Shown: positions 16,030 through 24,861 of the stretch, in pieces
Position numbering within the stretch: the first letter of the stretch is position 1
Layout of the letters: every line of letters begins with the position of its first letter
Origin: RGIG5612 sp045627365
Lineage (GTDB): Bacteria; Bacillota; Clostridia; Lachnospirales; Lachnospiraceae
Assembly: GCA_045627365.1 (NCBI GenBank)
Contig: JAZQNN010000047.1
Coordinates: 1-52,111, forward strand
Length of the DNA: 52,111 nucleotides
Direction of reading: 5' to 3'
Notes under the pieces: generated by a model
What the model was told of the DNA's origin: nothing
Database searches by the model: none
The model's input: the letters and a program-made list of their open reading frames with translations, nothing else
Position numbers and translations under genes: made by a program

Positions 16030-17139
16030 TCAGTCTATATCAAGATCATCAGGATTGGTCTCTGCCATTCCTGCTTCAAGGGCAGCAATGCCTGCCTCTT
16101 CGTCAGGTGTTAAAGAACCGTCGTCATCAGTTGTAACTGCATCATTGAATAATCTGGCTCTGACCTGTTCGTTGATCTCTTCAAAGAAATCAGGGTTAGC
16201 TTTAAGATAAGCCTTGGCATTCTCACGGCCCTGACCGATCTTATCACCGTTGTATGAGAACCAGGCGCCGCTCTTGGCAATAATATCGAATGCAACTGCC
16301 TGATCAAGGACATCACCGACAGCAGAAATACCTTCACCGAATATAATATCGAACTCAGCCTCTCTGAAAGGAGGAGCGACTTTGTTCTTAACGACCTTGG
16401 CACGAACTCTGTTACCGATCACATCGCCGCCGGCTTTAAGCTGCTCAACACGTCTGATATCGATACGAACAGAAGCGTAGAACTTGAGTGCGCGGCCGCC
16501 GGTAGTTGTCTCTGAAGGTCCGTAGAAGGTGCCGATCTTCTCACGAAGCTGATTGATGAAAATAACAGTGCATCCGGTCTTGGATACGACTGCAGTCAGC
16601 TTACGGAGTGCCTGAGACATAAGTCTAGCCTGAAGACCGACAACTGAATCGCCCATCTCGCCGTCGATCTCGTGCTTAGGAACGAGGGCGGCAACTGAGT
16701 CGATAATGATTATATCGATCGCGCCGGAACGTACCATGGTCTCGCAGATCTCAAGACCCTGCTCACCGTAGTCCGGCTGTGAAATATACAGATTGTCAAC
16801 GTCAACACCGATGTCCTTGGCATACTTCGGATCCAGAGCATGTTCTGCATCGATAAATCCGGCAATACCGCTGACCTTCTGGACCTCAGCAACCATATGA
16901 AGAGCAAGAGTAGTCTTGCCGCTTGCCTCAGGTCCGTATATCTCTATAATCCTTCCTTTAGGAATTCCGCCAACGCCAAGAGCCTTATCAAGGCTGATGG
17001 AACCGGTGGAAACAGTATCAACATTCATAGCTGTCTTGTCGCCCAGCTTCATGATGGAGCCCTTGCCGTAATCCTTCTCGATCTTGGCAATTGCGGCGTC
17101 AAGCGCCTTACGCTTATCACTAGTATCTGTAGTTGCCAT
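16030..17139 (-). CDS. recA: Recombinase A
   Basis: This 369-residue DNA strand-exchange and SOS co-protease protein shows Walker A GPEASGKTT (near residue 70), FIDAEHALDP, the MAW-like region and the L2 loop around INQLREKIG. A somewhat long acidic C-terminus ends in DDLDID. AAGGAGAA precedes ATG 17139. It has its own promoter with an SOS operator over the transcription start and stands alone, convergent with the patatin gene. Confidence 0.98.
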   Translation of the reverse strand: MATTDTSDKRKALDAAIAKIEKDYGKGSIMKLGDKTAMNVDTVSTGSISLDKALGVGGIPKGRIIEIYGPEASGKTTLALHMVAEVQKVSGIAGFIDAEHALDPKYAKDIGVDVDNLYISQPDYGEQGLEICETMVRSGAIDIIIIDSVAALVPKHEIDGEMGDSVVGLQARLMSQALRKLTAVVSKTGCTVIFINQLREKIGTFYGPSETTTGGRALKFYASVRIDIRRVEQLKAGGDVIGNRVRAKVVKNKVAPPFREAEFDIIFGEGISAVGDVLDQAVAFDIIAKSGAWFSYNGDKIGQGRENAKAYLKANPDFFEEINEQVRARLFNDAVTTDDDGSLTPDEEAGIAALEAGMAETNPDDLDID

Positions 17140-17158
17140 ATTGTTCTCCTTTACGATG

Positions 17159-17172
17159 CGAACTTATGTTCG
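17159..17172 (-). promoter_or_regulatory. LexA/DinR (SOS) operator of recA
   Basis: CGAACTTATGTTCG matches the Gram-positive SOS box CGAAC-N4-GTTCG exactly and extends to a 16-bp palindrome (17158-17173). It covers the predicted transcription start of recA, so LexA would block the promoter until DNA damage. Confidence 0.92.
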
Positions 17173-17177
17173 CTTTT

Positions 17178-17206
17178 ATATTATTACCTGTTTGGAAATT
17201 TGTCAA
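17178..17206 (-). promoter_or_regulatory. Promoter of recA
   Basis: On the minus strand a consensus -35 TTGACA (17206-17201), a 17-bp spacer and -10 TAATAT (17183-17178) lie directly upstream of the SOS box. The 354-bp gap between recA and the EF-G gene (17140-17493) otherwise holds only the EF-G promoter; the middle, about 17210-17425, shows no gene. Confidence 0.85.
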
Positions 17207-17429
17207 TAGAATTATTGACTTAATTGCTGAATTTGCTTCAGCTGTGATTAAATCTTATATGAGATTGTGTCCGATAAAAGTCCCTGCATAGAATACGCAG
17301 AATAAGAATAACCATAAGATCACTCATATAATATCATCACCGGGCATCCCGCACAACGGATTTTGGCGAATTTTAACAAAGTCTTAACAGTGTAATACGC
17401 AAATCATTTGCAAATTATCAAAAAAAATC

Positions 17430-17458
17430 TTGTAAATATATAGATAGTCTTGTAATAT
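17430..17458 (+). promoter_or_regulatory. Promoter of the EF-G-like gene
   Basis: TTGTAA (17430-17435), a 17-bp spacer and TAATAT (17453-17458) are followed by a leader of about 28 nt carrying TTGGAGGT 7 nt before the ATG at 17494. Confidence 0.75.
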
Positions 17459-17493
17459 AGTTTGGACGTACTAATTTTACTTGGAGGTAAATC

Positions 17494-19581
17494 ATGAATA
17501 TCTACAAAACTGAGAACATCAGAAACGTCGTTCTTCTGGGCCACGGTGGAGCAGGAAAGACCACACTTGTTGAGGCAATGGCTCTCACTACCGGCGTAAT
17601 CACCAGAATGGGTAATGTCAATGATGGAAATACTATCAGTGACTTTGATAAAGAGGAGATCAAGAGAAAGTTTTCAATCAACTCATCAGTAGTACCGATC
17701 GAATTCGAGGGAACGAAGATTAACTTCATTGACACACCGGGTTATTTCGATTTTGTAGGTGCTATGGAAGAGGGCCTGTCAGTTGCTGACGGCGCTGTTA
17801 TCGTTGTTAATGCCAAGTCAGGCATCGAAGTTGGTACAGTTAAGGGTTGGGAATTCTGCGAGAAGTACAACATCCCTCGTATCATTTATGTATCGGGTAT
17901 CGATGATGCCAATGCAGATTATGACAAGGTTATCGCTGATTTTCAGGATAAGTTCGGAAGCAAAGTCGTTCCGTTCCAGTTCCCGATCAAAGACGGCGGC
18001 AAGCTTAAAGGCTATGCAAACGTAGTTCGCCAGATCGCAAGAATGTATCAGGCAGGCGGAAAGTACACCGAGACAGAGATCCCTGCAGATCTTGCCGGCG
18101 AGATGGAATCTACAAGAGAAATGCTTCTTGAGGCAGTAGCAGAGACATCTGAAGAGCTCATGGAGAAGTATTTCGGCGGAGAAGAGTTCACACAGGATGA
18201 GATCTTCACAGCCCTTAACGGCGCGATCACCGCAGGTGACCTTGTTCCTGTTCAGATCGGCTCATCAGTTGAGAACTTCGGACCGAGCATCGTTCTTGAG
18301 AACATCGTTCGTTACTTCGTATCTCCTGCTCAGTCTCCTGTAAAGAAGCATGGTAAGAATGTAAATACAGGTGAAGAATTTGATTGCGAGTGCTCAGCGT
18401 CCAAGCCGCTTGCAGCTTACGTATTCAAGACTATCGTTGACCCATTCATCGGTAAATATTCACTTGTTCGCGTATACCAGGGCGTACTTTCAACAGATAC
18501 AACAGTTTTCAACGCTGAGACAGACGAGAGTGAGAAGATCGCTAAGCTTTACATCATGCGCGGCAAAGCTGTTGAAGAAGTTAAGGAACATGAGCCTGGC
18601 GATATCGGTGCTATCGGTAAGCTGAACCTGGCTAAGACCGGCGATACACTTTCAACCAAGGAGAACCCGATCGTTCTTGATAAATTCAGAAGAACAACAC
18701 CTTATACATATATGAAGTATGTTGCAGTTAATAAGGGTGAAGAAGATAAGATCGCTCAGGCACTTGCTAAGCTTGCTGCAGAAGACCAGACAATGAAGAC
18801 TGTTGCTGACGAAGAGAACAGACAGACTCTTATCTACGGCGTAGGCGATCAGCATCTCGATGTTATCATTTCCAAGGCTAAAGAGAAGTACAAAGTTGAC
18901 ATCGCTCTTGAGAAGCCTGCATTTGCTTTCCGTGAGACTATCAGAAAGTCCGCAGAAGTTGAAGGCAAGCACAAGAAGCAGTCAGGCGGACACGGCCAGT
19001 ACGGTCACGTTAAGATGATCTTCGAGCCTCTTGGAGATACTGAGAAGGATTACGAGTTCGAAGAGAAGATCTTCGGCGGATCTGTTCCGAAGAACTACTT
19101 CCCTGCAGTTGAGAAGGGACTTCAGGAATGCGTTCTTAAGGGACCTCTTGCTAACTACCCTGTAGTAGGCGTTAAGGCTACCCTTATTGATGGTTCTTAC
19201 CATCCGGTTGACTCTTCAGAAATGGCATTCAAGATGGCTACCATCCTTGCATTCAAGAAGGGCTTCATGGAAGCCGGCCCTGTTCTCCTTGAGCCGATCA
19301 ACAACATCAAGGTTACCGTTCCTAACGACTTTACCGGTGATGTTATGGGCGATCTGAACAAGAAGAGAGGCCGTGTACTCGGAATGAATCCTGTTGGCAA
19401 CAACAAGACCTGTATCGAGGCTGAGATCCCTGCTTCAGAGCTTTTCGGTTATGGTACAGACCTTCGTTCCATGACGGGCGGCTATGGCGATTATGAGTAC
19501 TCATTCATCCGCTATGAGCAGGCTCCGGCTGATGTTCAGCAGAAGGAGATCGCAGCCCGTCAGACCAAGGACGAGGAATAA
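17494..19581 (+). CDS. Elongation factor G-like GTPase (EF-G2/FusA2 type)
   Basis: This 695-residue translation-factor GTPase has the full EF-G domain order I-V. It has the G1 motif GHGGAGKTTL rather than the GHIDAGKTT of canonical EF-G, and G3 DTPGYFDF, both typical of the second EF-G lineage found in clostridia. The G4 motif, normally NKxD, reads SGID at residues 134-137, so the guanine-recognition Asn and Lys are missing. Domain IV (GGHGQYGHVKM, residues about 495-505) and the C-terminal domain are intact. It has its own promoter and a strong ribosome binding site. It may assist ribosome recycling or translocation under special conditions; a canonical fusA would be expected elsewhere. Confidence 0.9.
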   Translation: MNIYKTENIRNVVLLGHGGAGKTTLVEAMALTTGVITRMGNVNDGNTISDFDKEEIKRKFSINSSVVPIEFEGTKINFIDTPGYFDFVGAMEEGLSVADGAVIVVNAKSGIEVGTVKGWEFCEKYNIPRIIYVSGIDDANADYDKVIADFQDKFGSKVVPFQFPIKDGGKLKGYANVVRQIARMYQAGGKYTETEIPADLAGEMESTREMLLEAVAETSEELMEKYFGGEEFTQDEIFTALNGAITAGDLVPVQIGSSVENFGPSIVLENIVRYFVSPAQSPVKKHGKNVNTGEEFDCECSASKPLAAYVFKTIVDPFIGKYSLVRVYQGVLSTDTTVFNAETDESEKIAKLYIMRGKAVEEVKEHEPGDIGAIGKLNLAKTGDTLSTKENPIVLDKFRRTTPYTYMKYVAVNKGEEDKIAQALAKLAAEDQTMKTVADEENRQTLIYGVGDQHLDVIISKAKEKYKVDIALEKPAFAFRETIRKSAEVEGKHKKQSGGHGQYGHVKMIFEPLGDTEKDYEFEEKIFGGSVPKNYFPAVEKGLQECVLKGPLANYPVVGVKATLIDGSYHPVDSSEMAFKMATILAFKKGFMEAGPVLLEPINNIKVTVPNDFTGDVMGDLNKKRGRVLGMNPVGNNKTCIEAEIPASELFGYGTDLRSMTGGYGDYEYSFIRYEQAPADVQQKEIAARQTKDEE

Positions 19582-19594
19582 TTTAAAGGGCTTA

Positions 19595-20833
19595 ATGAAG
19601 TATAATACGATCATTATCGGTGGCGGTGCAGCAGGAATGTGCACCGCCATCATGGCAAAAAAAGAGAATAATTCCGTACTGATACTTGAGCATACCGGGC
19701 AGTGCGGCAAAAAGATACTTTCCACCGGCAACGGAAAGTGCAACCTTACGAATGCATATTGCAAGGCTGAACTTTTCGATGAGAATCCGGAAGGCATCTA
19801 TCCTTACTATACGCATGGAAGCAGGGATTTTGTCGCAAAATGCATCTCACAGTTCGACGCGGATGATGCGATAGCTTTCTTCCAAAAGATGGGACTGCTT
19901 ACTCTGAATAAGAACGGATACATTTATCCGAGAAGCGAGCAGGCCTCGGTCGTGTGCGAGTTTTTCAGAAACAAGTGCCTGAAGAAAGGCGTTGAGATCG
20001 TAACTGATTACGGCATTTTCTCCATTACGGTGCTTGAAAATGACCCGGAAGGGTACAGATTCTGCATAGATAACAAATATTTCGCGAAAAGTTTAGTGAT
20101 CGCAACCGGCGGAAAGTCCGCCGCTAAGACAGGATCGGATGGCTCGGGCTATATGCTTGCAAGCTCTCTGGGGCACAGCATAATAGATCCCAAGCCGGCC
20201 CTTTGCGCGGTCAACTGTTCAGACAAATTCTTTAAAAACCTTCAGGGCGTAAGAACTGACGCAAGAATAACTCTTTACGATAAGGATAAGAAATGTATAG
20301 CGTCAATCAGCGGCAACATCCAGTTTACGGAATACGGAATATCAGGCATTCCTGTATTTCAGATAAGCCAGATGATCGGTGAGATGCTTGATGAGGGACT
20401 TGGGCCCGTTATTAAGATCGACCTTATTCCAGAAATGGATCATGACAGCCTGCGTGCCTTTATTGATTCTTTCGGAAAGGATTATGATCTTTCGGGAATC
20501 CTGAATAAGAAACTGGCAAGGACCGTAGCAGACGAGGCAAAAGGCCCGGGCGGGTGCCGTGCGCCAAAATCGCAGGGTGAGCGACTTGCCGGTATTATCA
20601 AAGGATTCCGGGTAACGCCTGCGTCGCTTAGATCCTTTGAGGAGTCGCAGGTCACAAGCGGGGGTGTTTCAACCGATGAGATCTGCCCTGAGACTATGGC
20701 TTCGCGCATTGTTAAGGGACTGTATTTTGCGGGAGAAGTCGTTGACGTCAATGGAATCTGCGGCGGTTACAATCTGCAGTGGGCATGGAGCAGCGCCCAT
20801 GCAGCAGCGACGGACATTCTGAAAAATGATTAA
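19595..20833 (+). CDS. NAD(P)/FAD-dependent oxidoreductase, HI0933/BaiN family
   Basis: This 412-residue flavoprotein has an N-terminal Rossmann FAD motif (IIIGGGAAGM) and the family motifs CGKKILSTGNGKCNLTN (residues about 35-51), VTSGGVSTDEI and the C-terminal FAGEVVDVNGICGGYNLQWA. The family is broadly conserved; most members have no proven substrate. Homologues called BaiN were linked to bile acid reduction, but that role should not be assumed. ATG 19595 follows AAAGGG; the frame extending back into the EF-G gene is rejected. It overlaps the next gene by 8 bases. Confidence 0.9.
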   Translation: MKYNTIIIGGGAAGMCTAIMAKKENNSVLILEHTGQCGKKILSTGNGKCNLTNAYCKAELFDENPEGIYPYYTHGSRDFVAKCISQFDADDAIAFFQKMGLLTLNKNGYIYPRSEQASVVCEFFRNKCLKKGVEIVTDYGIFSITVLENDPEGYRFCIDNKYFAKSLVIATGGKSAAKTGSDGSGYMLASSLGHSIIDPKPALCAVNCSDKFFKNLQGVRTDARITLYDKDKKCIASISGNIQFTEYGISGIPVFQISQMIGEMLDEGLGPVIKIDLIPEMDHDSLRAFIDSFGKDYDLSGILNKKLARTVADEAKGPGGCRAPKSQGERLAGIIKGFRVTPASLRSFEESQVTSGGVSTDEICPETMASRIVKGLYFAGEVVDVNGICGGYNLQWAWSSAHAAATDILKND

Positions 20834-22448
20834 GATATCAGGTCTTAAACTTAATATTGGCTTTGATGATACGGATATTCAAAGAGGCATTACGAAGAAG
20901 CTTAAAGGCAGGTCTTTTAAGCTTCTTGAATATTCTATCCAGAAATTGTCGCTGGATGCCAGGGATAAAGATGACATTCATTATGTGTGCACAGTGAAGG
21001 CATCTTTTGATAATGAACAGGCTCTTCTTGCACATTTTAAGAATGACCGCAATATATCGCCGGACAATACGAAGCTTTATGAATTCACGCCTTCAGGAAC
21101 GAAAGCTTTAAGCGGTCCGCCTGTCATAGTAGGCAGCGGTCCTTGCGGGCTTTTTGCCGCTTATATGCTTGCCGAGAAAGGCTTTATGCCGGTCCTCATT
21201 GAGCAGGGAGAGCCGGTCGAAGAAAGAATCAAAAGTGTTAAGGCTTTCTGGGACGGAAGCGCCGAATTAAAGCCGGAGTCGAATGTCCAATTTGGTGAAG
21301 GCGGAGCGGGAACGTTTTCGGATGGCAAATTAAACACCGGAGTAAACGATCCATCCGGCAGAAACGCATTGGTTCTTGATATATTCGCAAATAACGGCGC
21401 TGATCCTTCAATCAGATATGTGAACAAACCGCACCTCGGAACGGATAAGCTCTGCGGGATCGTATCATCGATGCGCAGGAAGATCATTGAAAACGGCGGA
21501 ACAGTTTTCTTCAATACTAAATTCCTGAAACCGCGGATAACTGACGGCGCTGTAAACGGCGCATACGTTAAAGATCTGCTTACGGGCACTGAACGCGTCA
21601 TTGGTACTGAAGTGCTGATCCTTGCGCCGGGGCATTCATCACGTGATACATTCAGGATGCTTGCAGGACTCGGCGTTAAGCTGGAGGCGAAACCGTTTGC
21701 CGCGGGCATAAGGATCCAGCACCCTCAGAAACTTATTAATGAGTCTCAATACGGAGAAGGATACAAGGAAAAATTCCCGTTCCTTCCTCCTTCTGATTAC
21801 AAGCTGACGACCAAAACAAAAGCCGGAAGAAGCGTCTATTCTTTCTGCATGTGTCCGGGAGGGCTGGTCGTCAATTCATCATCCGAGGCCGGCGGCCTAT
21901 GTATAAACGGAATGAGTTATTCTGACCGTGCCGGAGCGAACGCCAATTCAGCGATCATTGTGAATGTAACGCCCGCAGACTGCATGGCTCTTGATGAGCC
22001 GCTGAATGGTGTACGTTTCCAGGAGATGATCGAACAGGCAGCTTTTAAGGCTCTGAACGGTCTGATTCCTACGCAGCTGCTTAAAGACTTCAAAGAGTCC
22101 CGTATATCAGCAGAATTTGGCTCTGTAACGCCCGAATTCAAGGGAAATTACGGCTTTGCCGATATCAACGGTATTTTACCTGAATTCATATGCGATGCGC
22201 TTAAAGAGGCAATTGGCAGCTTTGGATATGTAATAAAGGGATTTGATAATGATGATGCGATCCTTGCGGCTCCGGAAACGAGAACGTCGTCTCCTGTCAG
22301 GATCCTTCGGGATGCGGGATATGAAAGCAATGTCAAGGGCCTGTTCCCATGCGGAGAAGGCGCCGGCTATGCAGGCGGCATAACAAGCGCGGCCATCGAC
22401 GGCGTAAAAGTGTCGGAGGAAATCATGAGGCGTTTCAGACCTTTTTAA
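20826..22448 (+). CDS. FAD-dependent dehydrogenase, COG2509 family
   Basis: This 540-residue flavoprotein of unknown substrate has a small N-terminal domain of about 95 residues with basic stretches, then an FAD-binding motif VIVGSGPCGLFAA near residue 100. The family signature FGEGGAGTFSDGKLNTG (near residue 157) and the C-terminal FPCGEGAGYAGGITSAAIDG follow. It is translationally coupled to the preceding flavoprotein. The two are often neighbours in clostridia, which suggests a linked redox or tRNA/cofactor role, but nothing here proves it. Confidence 0.88.
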   Translation: MIKISGLKLNIGFDDTDIQRGITKKLKGRSFKLLEYSIQKLSLDARDKDDIHYVCTVKASFDNEQALLAHFKNDRNISPDNTKLYEFTPSGTKALSGPPVIVGSGPCGLFAAYMLAEKGFMPVLIEQGEPVEERIKSVKAFWDGSAELKPESNVQFGEGGAGTFSDGKLNTGVNDPSGRNALVLDIFANNGADPSIRYVNKPHLGTDKLCGIVSSMRRKIIENGGTVFFNTKFLKPRITDGAVNGAYVKDLLTGTERVIGTEVLILAPGHSSRDTFRMLAGLGVKLEAKPFAAGIRIQHPQKLINESQYGEGYKEKFPFLPPSDYKLTTKTKAGRSVYSFCMCPGGLVVNSSSEAGGLCINGMSYSDRAGANANSAIIVNVTPADCMALDEPLNGVRFQEMIEQAAFKALNGLIPTQLLKDFKESRISAEFGSVTPEFKGNYGFADINGILPEFICDALKEAIGSFGYVIKGFDNDDAILAAPETRTSSPVRILRDAGYESNVKGLFPCGEGAGYAGGITSAAIDGVKVSEEIMRRFRPF

Positions 22449-22506
22449 GCGGCATTATGAGATGTGTTTTTTTGAGAATCCGGGATAACTTTTCAGCAAG
22501 TTAATC

Positions 22507-22535
22507 TTGGATTTTCTTTATTTATTAGATATAAT
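22507..22535 (+). promoter_or_regulatory. Promoter of proB-miaB-mutSL-miaA-ynbB
   Basis: TTGGAT (22507-22512), a 17-bp spacer and TATAAT (22530-22535) stand about 35 bp before the proB start. The genes from proB to ynbB follow with gaps of 3 bp or less or with overlaps. Confidence 0.7.
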
Positions 22536-22569
22536 TAATTGTTAAATTTTTATGGGAGGTCCTGCTGTC

Positions 22570-23412
22570 ATGGGTACCCGAAAAGAGCTTAAAAACAAAA
22601 AGAGAGTAGTTATCAAAATAGGATCGTCCTCACTGTTCCATTTGGAGACGGGTAAGCTTGATCTGATGAAGATCGACCGCCTGGTCAGGATCATTTCAGA
22701 TATTTCCAACTCAGGTGTTGATGTGATACTGGTATCTTCCGGTGCGATCGCCACAGGAAGAAATGCGATGCACATCAGTTTTGATAATGCGTCTCTTCCG
22801 ATAAGGCAGGCTTGCGCCGCAATAGGTCAGGCACAGCTTATCACGATCTACCAGAAATTCTTTGCCGAATACAACAAGACAGCGGCTCAGATCCTCCTTA
22901 CGAAGTATTCGATCCATTCGGAGCAGACAAGGCTCAACGCGACAAATACATTCGAGGAGTTGCTGCGCATGGGCGTTATTCCGATCGTAAATGAGAACGA
23001 CACGGTAACGACTGATGAGATCGAGTTTGGTGATAACGACTGTCTGTCCGCAATGGTAGCTGTCATGTGCGGTGCCGATCTTCTTATGATCCTTTCAGAT
23101 ATTGACGGACTTTACGATGATAATCCGAAGACCAATTCTGATGCTAAGCTGATTTCTTATGTCAAAGGTCTTGATGAGAATATCTGCGCTATGGCAGGAG
23201 GTTCCGGATCCTCATATGGTACGGGCGGAATGGCCAGCAAGATCGAAGCAGCCAAAATCGCAAACGGCGCCGGTCTCGATATGGTCATAACCAACGGAAA
23301 CGACATTCTGAACATCTTAAGAGTTCTGGACGGAGAGGAAGTCGGAACGTTGTTTGACGCAGAAGGATGTGAACAGTCCTTCAAATTCAATTCATTCAGC
23401 CTTAAGGATTAA
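22570..23412 (+). CDS. proB: Glutamate 5-kinase
   Basis: This 280-residue amino-acid kinase domain protein phosphorylates glutamate for proline synthesis. It shows VVIKIGSSSL, LVSSGAIATGR, PIVNENDTV, LSDIDGLYDDNP and GTGGMASKIEAA. It lacks the C-terminal PUA domain, as in short Firmicute forms. ATG 22570 has GGAGGT 9 nt upstream; an ATG at 22552 overlaps that site and is less likely. No proA is adjacent; the gene instead leads an operon of tRNA modification and mismatch repair genes, 3 bp before miaB. Confidence 0.94.
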   Translation: MGTRKELKNKKRVVIKIGSSSLFHLETGKLDLMKIDRLVRIISDISNSGVDVILVSSGAIATGRNAMHISFDNASLPIRQACAAIGQAQLITIYQKFFAEYNKTAAQILLTKYSIHSEQTRLNATNTFEELLRMGVIPIVNENDTVTTDEIEFGDNDCLSAMVAVMCGADLLMILSDIDGLYDDNPKTNSDAKLISYVKGLDENICAMAGGSGSSYGTGGMASKIEAAKIANGAGLDMVITNGNDILNILRVLDGEEVGTLFDAEGCEQSFKFNSFSLKD

Positions 23413-23415
23413 GAA

Positions 23416-24861
23416 ATGTATTTTATCGATGAAGAACTGAAACAGAATATACTTGCCGAGGCCCCTTCCGAAGAGCCTGATAGGCAGTACTTTTTCATAG
23501 AAGAATGCCGCAAAATCGTAAGCGGCATAAGTGAAGAAAAAGGCCGGTCCTTGACCGCGTGCATTAATACATTCGGATGCCAGATGAATGCGAAGGACTC
23601 GGAGAAGCTCTTGGGCATCATGGCGCAGATCGGATATGTGCCGACGGAGTCTGAGGACGCTGATTTTGTCCTTTACAATACCTGCACAGTCAGAGAGCAT
23701 GCCAATGTGCGTGTTTACGGCCGTCTCGGTGTTCTTAAGAACAGTAAAGACAATAATCCCGACATGATCATCGCGCTTTGCGGATGCATGATGCAGGAGC
23801 CCAAGGTCGTTGAGAAGGTACAGAAAAGCTACCGGCATGTGAACATCATCTTCGGAACGCACAATGTATACAAACTCGCAGAACTCCTGTTCCTTTATCT
23901 GGTCGAGAGAAAGAACCAGATCGCGCTTGAGGAAGGAACCGACAAGATCGTTGAGAATCTGCCGTCCGTGAGAAAATATACGTTCAAATGCGGCGTTAAT
24001 ATCATGTACGGATGCAATAATTTCTGCAGTTACTGTATAGTCCCTTACGTAAGAGGCCGTGAACGAAGTCGCAGGAAGGAAGACATCCTTGATGAAATCA
24101 GACGATTAGCTGATGACGGAGTTAAGGAAGTAATGCTCTTGGGGCAGAACGTCAATTCTTACGCATATGATTTTCCGGGGCTTCTTTCGGACGTATGTGC
24201 CATTGACGGGATCGAAAGAGTGCGCTTTATGACGTCTCATCCGAAGGATCTGTCAGATGAGCTGATAGATGTGATCGCGCATAATCCGAAGATATGCAGG
24301 CATATACATTTGCCGCTTCAGTCAGGAAGCAGCCGTATCCTCAAGATCATGAACAGGCGTTACGACAAGGAAGCTTACCTCGAGCTTGCCGAAAAGATCA
24401 GGACGCGTATTCCGGGCGTTTCTATCACAACGGACATTATCGTGGGATTTCCGGGAGAGACCGAGGAGGATTTCCTTGAGACGATGGATGTTGTCAGAAA
24501 AGTGCGTTTCGACAGCGCTTTTACATTTATTTATTCCAAACGCACGGGAACAAAGGCTGCTTCGATGCCTGACCAGGTTCCGAAGGATGTTGTTAACGAC
24601 AGATTCAACAGATTGCTGGCACTTGTAAATGAAATATCCAGGGAACAGACCAGGCTCCGTGAAGGAGAGACGGATTCTGTCCTTGTTGAGGAAGTCAACC
24701 CGAAGGATCCGGCACTTGTTTCGGGCAGGCTTTCCAATAACAGTGTGGTACATTTTCCGGGAACAGCCGATATGATCGGTACGATCCGGAACGTGAAACT
24801 CGAAAAGGCGAAAGGATTTTACTACATTGGCACTGTCACCGATGATGTCTCAATATCTTGA
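23416..24861 (+). CDS. miaB: tRNA (N6-isopentenyl adenosine(37)-C2)-methylthiotransferase MiaB
   Basis: This 481-residue radical SAM enzyme methylthiolates i6A37 of tRNAs. Cysteines of the auxiliary cluster are in TFGCQMN, NTCTVRE and CGCMM; the radical SAM CNNFCSYC is near residue 200. The MiaB-type HLPLQSGSSRIL and a TRAM domain (residues about 410-475) are present. The first 45 residues are an acidic extension seen in clostridial MiaB. Its partner miaA, which makes the i6A substrate, is in the same operon beyond mutSL. The last 35 bases overlap the start of mutS. Confidence 0.96.
   Translation: MYFIDEELKQNILAEAPSEEPDRQYFFIEECRKIVSGISEEKGRSLTACINTFGCQMNAKDSEKLLGIMAQIGYVPTESEDADFVLYNTCTVREHANVRVYGRLGVLKNSKDNNPDMIIALCGCMMQEPKVVEKVQKSYRHVNIIFGTHNVYKLAELLFLYLVERKNQIALEEGTDKIVENLPSVRKYTFKCGVNIMYGCNNFCSYCIVPYVRGRERSRRKEDILDEIRRLADDGVKEVMLLGQNVNSYAYDFPGLLSDVCAIDGIERVRFMTSHPKDLSDELIDVIAHNPKICRHIHLPLQSGSSRILKIMNRRYDKEAYLELAEKIRTRIPGVSITTDIIVGFPGETEEDFLETMDVVRKVRFDSAFTFIYSKRTGTKAASMPDQVPKDVVNDRFNRLLALVNEISREQTRLREGETDSVLVEEVNPKDPALVSGRLSNNSVVHFPGTADMIGTIRNVKLEKAKGFYYIGTVTDDVSIS

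Noticed and set aside
17255..17330. Inverted TATATGAG/CTCATATA pair in the recA to EF-G gap
   Set aside because: Short, widely spaced and AT-rich; expected by chance.
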